From assembly GCA_003445125.1 (NCBI GenBank), contig DLVP01000179.1, forward strand, positions 1-6,455: a DNA stretch of 6,455 nt, written 5' to 3'. The notes beneath the pieces are model-generated. The model was not told the origin of the DNA and did no database searches. It saw only the letters and a program-made list of their open reading frames with translations. Source of the stretch: Oscillospiraceae bacterium (lineage in GTDB: Bacteria; Bacillota; Clostridia; Oscillospirales; Ruminococcaceae). Below are positions 5,750-6,455 of this stretch, in pieces. Numbering within the stretch: the stretch's first letter is position 1; the number at the start of each line of letters is the position of its first letter. Made by a program: the position numbers and the translations under genes.

Positions 5750-6455
5750 ATGAGAATCGGAAGAATCAACAAGTTCGGCGACGAACACTTTGAACAAACA
5801 AAAAAGGAAGGACTTTCCTTTATTGAGGTCTGCTGCAACAACCGCGAGGACAGTGAAAAATTCATTGCCGACGTCGAAGCGGTCAAAGCCCGCATCGCGG
5901 CTTACGGTATTGACATTCCCTGCGTCGGACGATGGTATCACACACTGATGCACGACGGCAAAATCGACGAGGCGGAGGCAGAGGTATACTTCCGTCTGAT
6001 GGACGCGGCAATCGAAGTCGGAGCCAAGACGTTTGTCTGCGGCTGCAACTACGACGAAAGCATCAGCCTGTATCAGAACTACACGCACGCCATCACTTTC
6101 TTCCGCCGCCTGCTGGAACACGCCGACGGACGGATTCGTGTGGCGGTGGAAAACTGCGACTGGAACAATTTTGTCACCTCGCCGGAGCAGTGGAAAATCA
6201 TTCTCGGCGAATTGCCCGGACTGATGATCAAATTTGACGCATCTCATGCCTACAAGCGGCATGAGGATTATCTCGGACAGCTTTCCGACTGGGGACGCCG
6301 TGTGGCACACGTGCATCTCAAAGGCGTGGTGCTCGCCGGCACGGGGTATGTGGACGATCCGCCCGCAGGCATGGACGACCTCAACTGGGGTGCGATTTTC
6401 GCGATTCTCTATTCCCGCGGTTATAACGGCGATCTGAGCATTGAGCCGCATTCCG
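5750..6455 (+). CDS. Sugar phosphate isomerase/epimerase family protein (xylose-isomerase-like TIM barrel), C-terminus beyond window
   Basis: Reading from ATG at 5750 gives 235 residues and the frame is still open at the edge. It has the AP_endonuc_2 / xylose-isomerase-like barrel pattern with a full metal-site series: Glu134 (VAVENCDW), Asp163 (IKFDASHAY), His189 (HVHLKG) and Glu232 (LSIEPHS), plus His166. The Asp-x2-His and Asp-to-His (26) spacings equal those of D-tagatose 3-epimerase (Asp185, His188, His211), which supports a metal-dependent ketose epimerase or isomerase. No signal peptide is present, so it acts in the cytoplasm. The family ends about 30-45 residues further on, so little is missing. 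Next to an aldose isomerase, a redox pair and an aldolase, it probably supplies an epimerisation step. The family also contains inosose dehydratases and hydroxypyruvate isomerases, so the reaction is not certain. Confidence 0.85.
   Translation, partial: MRIGRINKFGDEHFEQTKKEGLSFIEVCCNNREDSEKFIADVEAVKARIAAYGIDIPCVGRWYHTLMHDGKIDEAEAEVYFRLMDAAIEVGAKTFVCGCNYDESISLYQNYTHAITFFRRLLEHADGRIRVAVENCDWNNFVTSPEQWKIILGELPGLMIKFDASHAYKRHEDYLGQLSDWGRRVAHVHLKGVVLAGTGYVDDPPAGMDDLNWGAIFAILYSRGYNGDLSIEPHS

Overview
The window looks like chromosomal DNA of a low-oxygen Firmicute, probably a Clostridia/Oscillospiraceae-type gut bacterium. The grounds are strong GGAGG-type ribosome binding sites before almost every gene, G+C of roughly mid-50s per cent by eye, oxygen-sensitive 4Fe-4S proteins, an RpiR-type sugar regulator and a Gram-positive-style signal peptidase sequence. 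This taxonomic guess is inference only.

Layout. Positions 1-4635 hold a tight four-gene operon on the minus strand, read from right to left: an L-fucose/L-arabinose isomerase-family protein (4635-3244), an FAD-linked oxidase of the GlcD/alkyl-DHAP-synthase type (3226-1802, GTG start), a GlcF-like protein with two 4Fe-4S cluster motifs (1788-700), and an open frame (684-1) that starts as a class II ketose-bisphosphate aldolase. The gaps are 17, 13 and 15 bases. A 205-base divergent control region (4636-4840) carries a good sigma-A promoter for the operon, a weaker candidate promoter for the regulator and three inverted repeats. To its right, on the plus strand, are an RpiR-family HTH-SIS regulator (4841-5686) and a sugar phosphate isomerase/epimerase TIM-barrel gene (5750 onward, cut by the window edge) with its own promoter.

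Together this reads as a catabolic locus for an unidentified sugar, polyol or sugar acid: aldose-ketose isomerisation, epimerisation, an FAD/Fe-S redox step and a retro-aldol cleavage, under control of a phosphosugar-sensing repressor or activator. No kinase or transporter is visible; they may lie outside the window.

The most striking observation is in the last operon gene. After about 165 normal aldolase residues the frame passes, without a stop, into the membrane anchor and catalytic Ser and Lys motifs of a type I signal peptidase. The join lies in a GC-rich, repetitive stretch at about 171-204. This is either a real gene fusion or rearrangement, or a chimeric assembly join; the sequence alone cannot decide, and I consider an artefact or an aldolase-breaking recombination more likely than a working bifunctional protein.

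No tRNA, rRNA, CRISPR array, insertion sequence or clear intrinsic terminator was seen.
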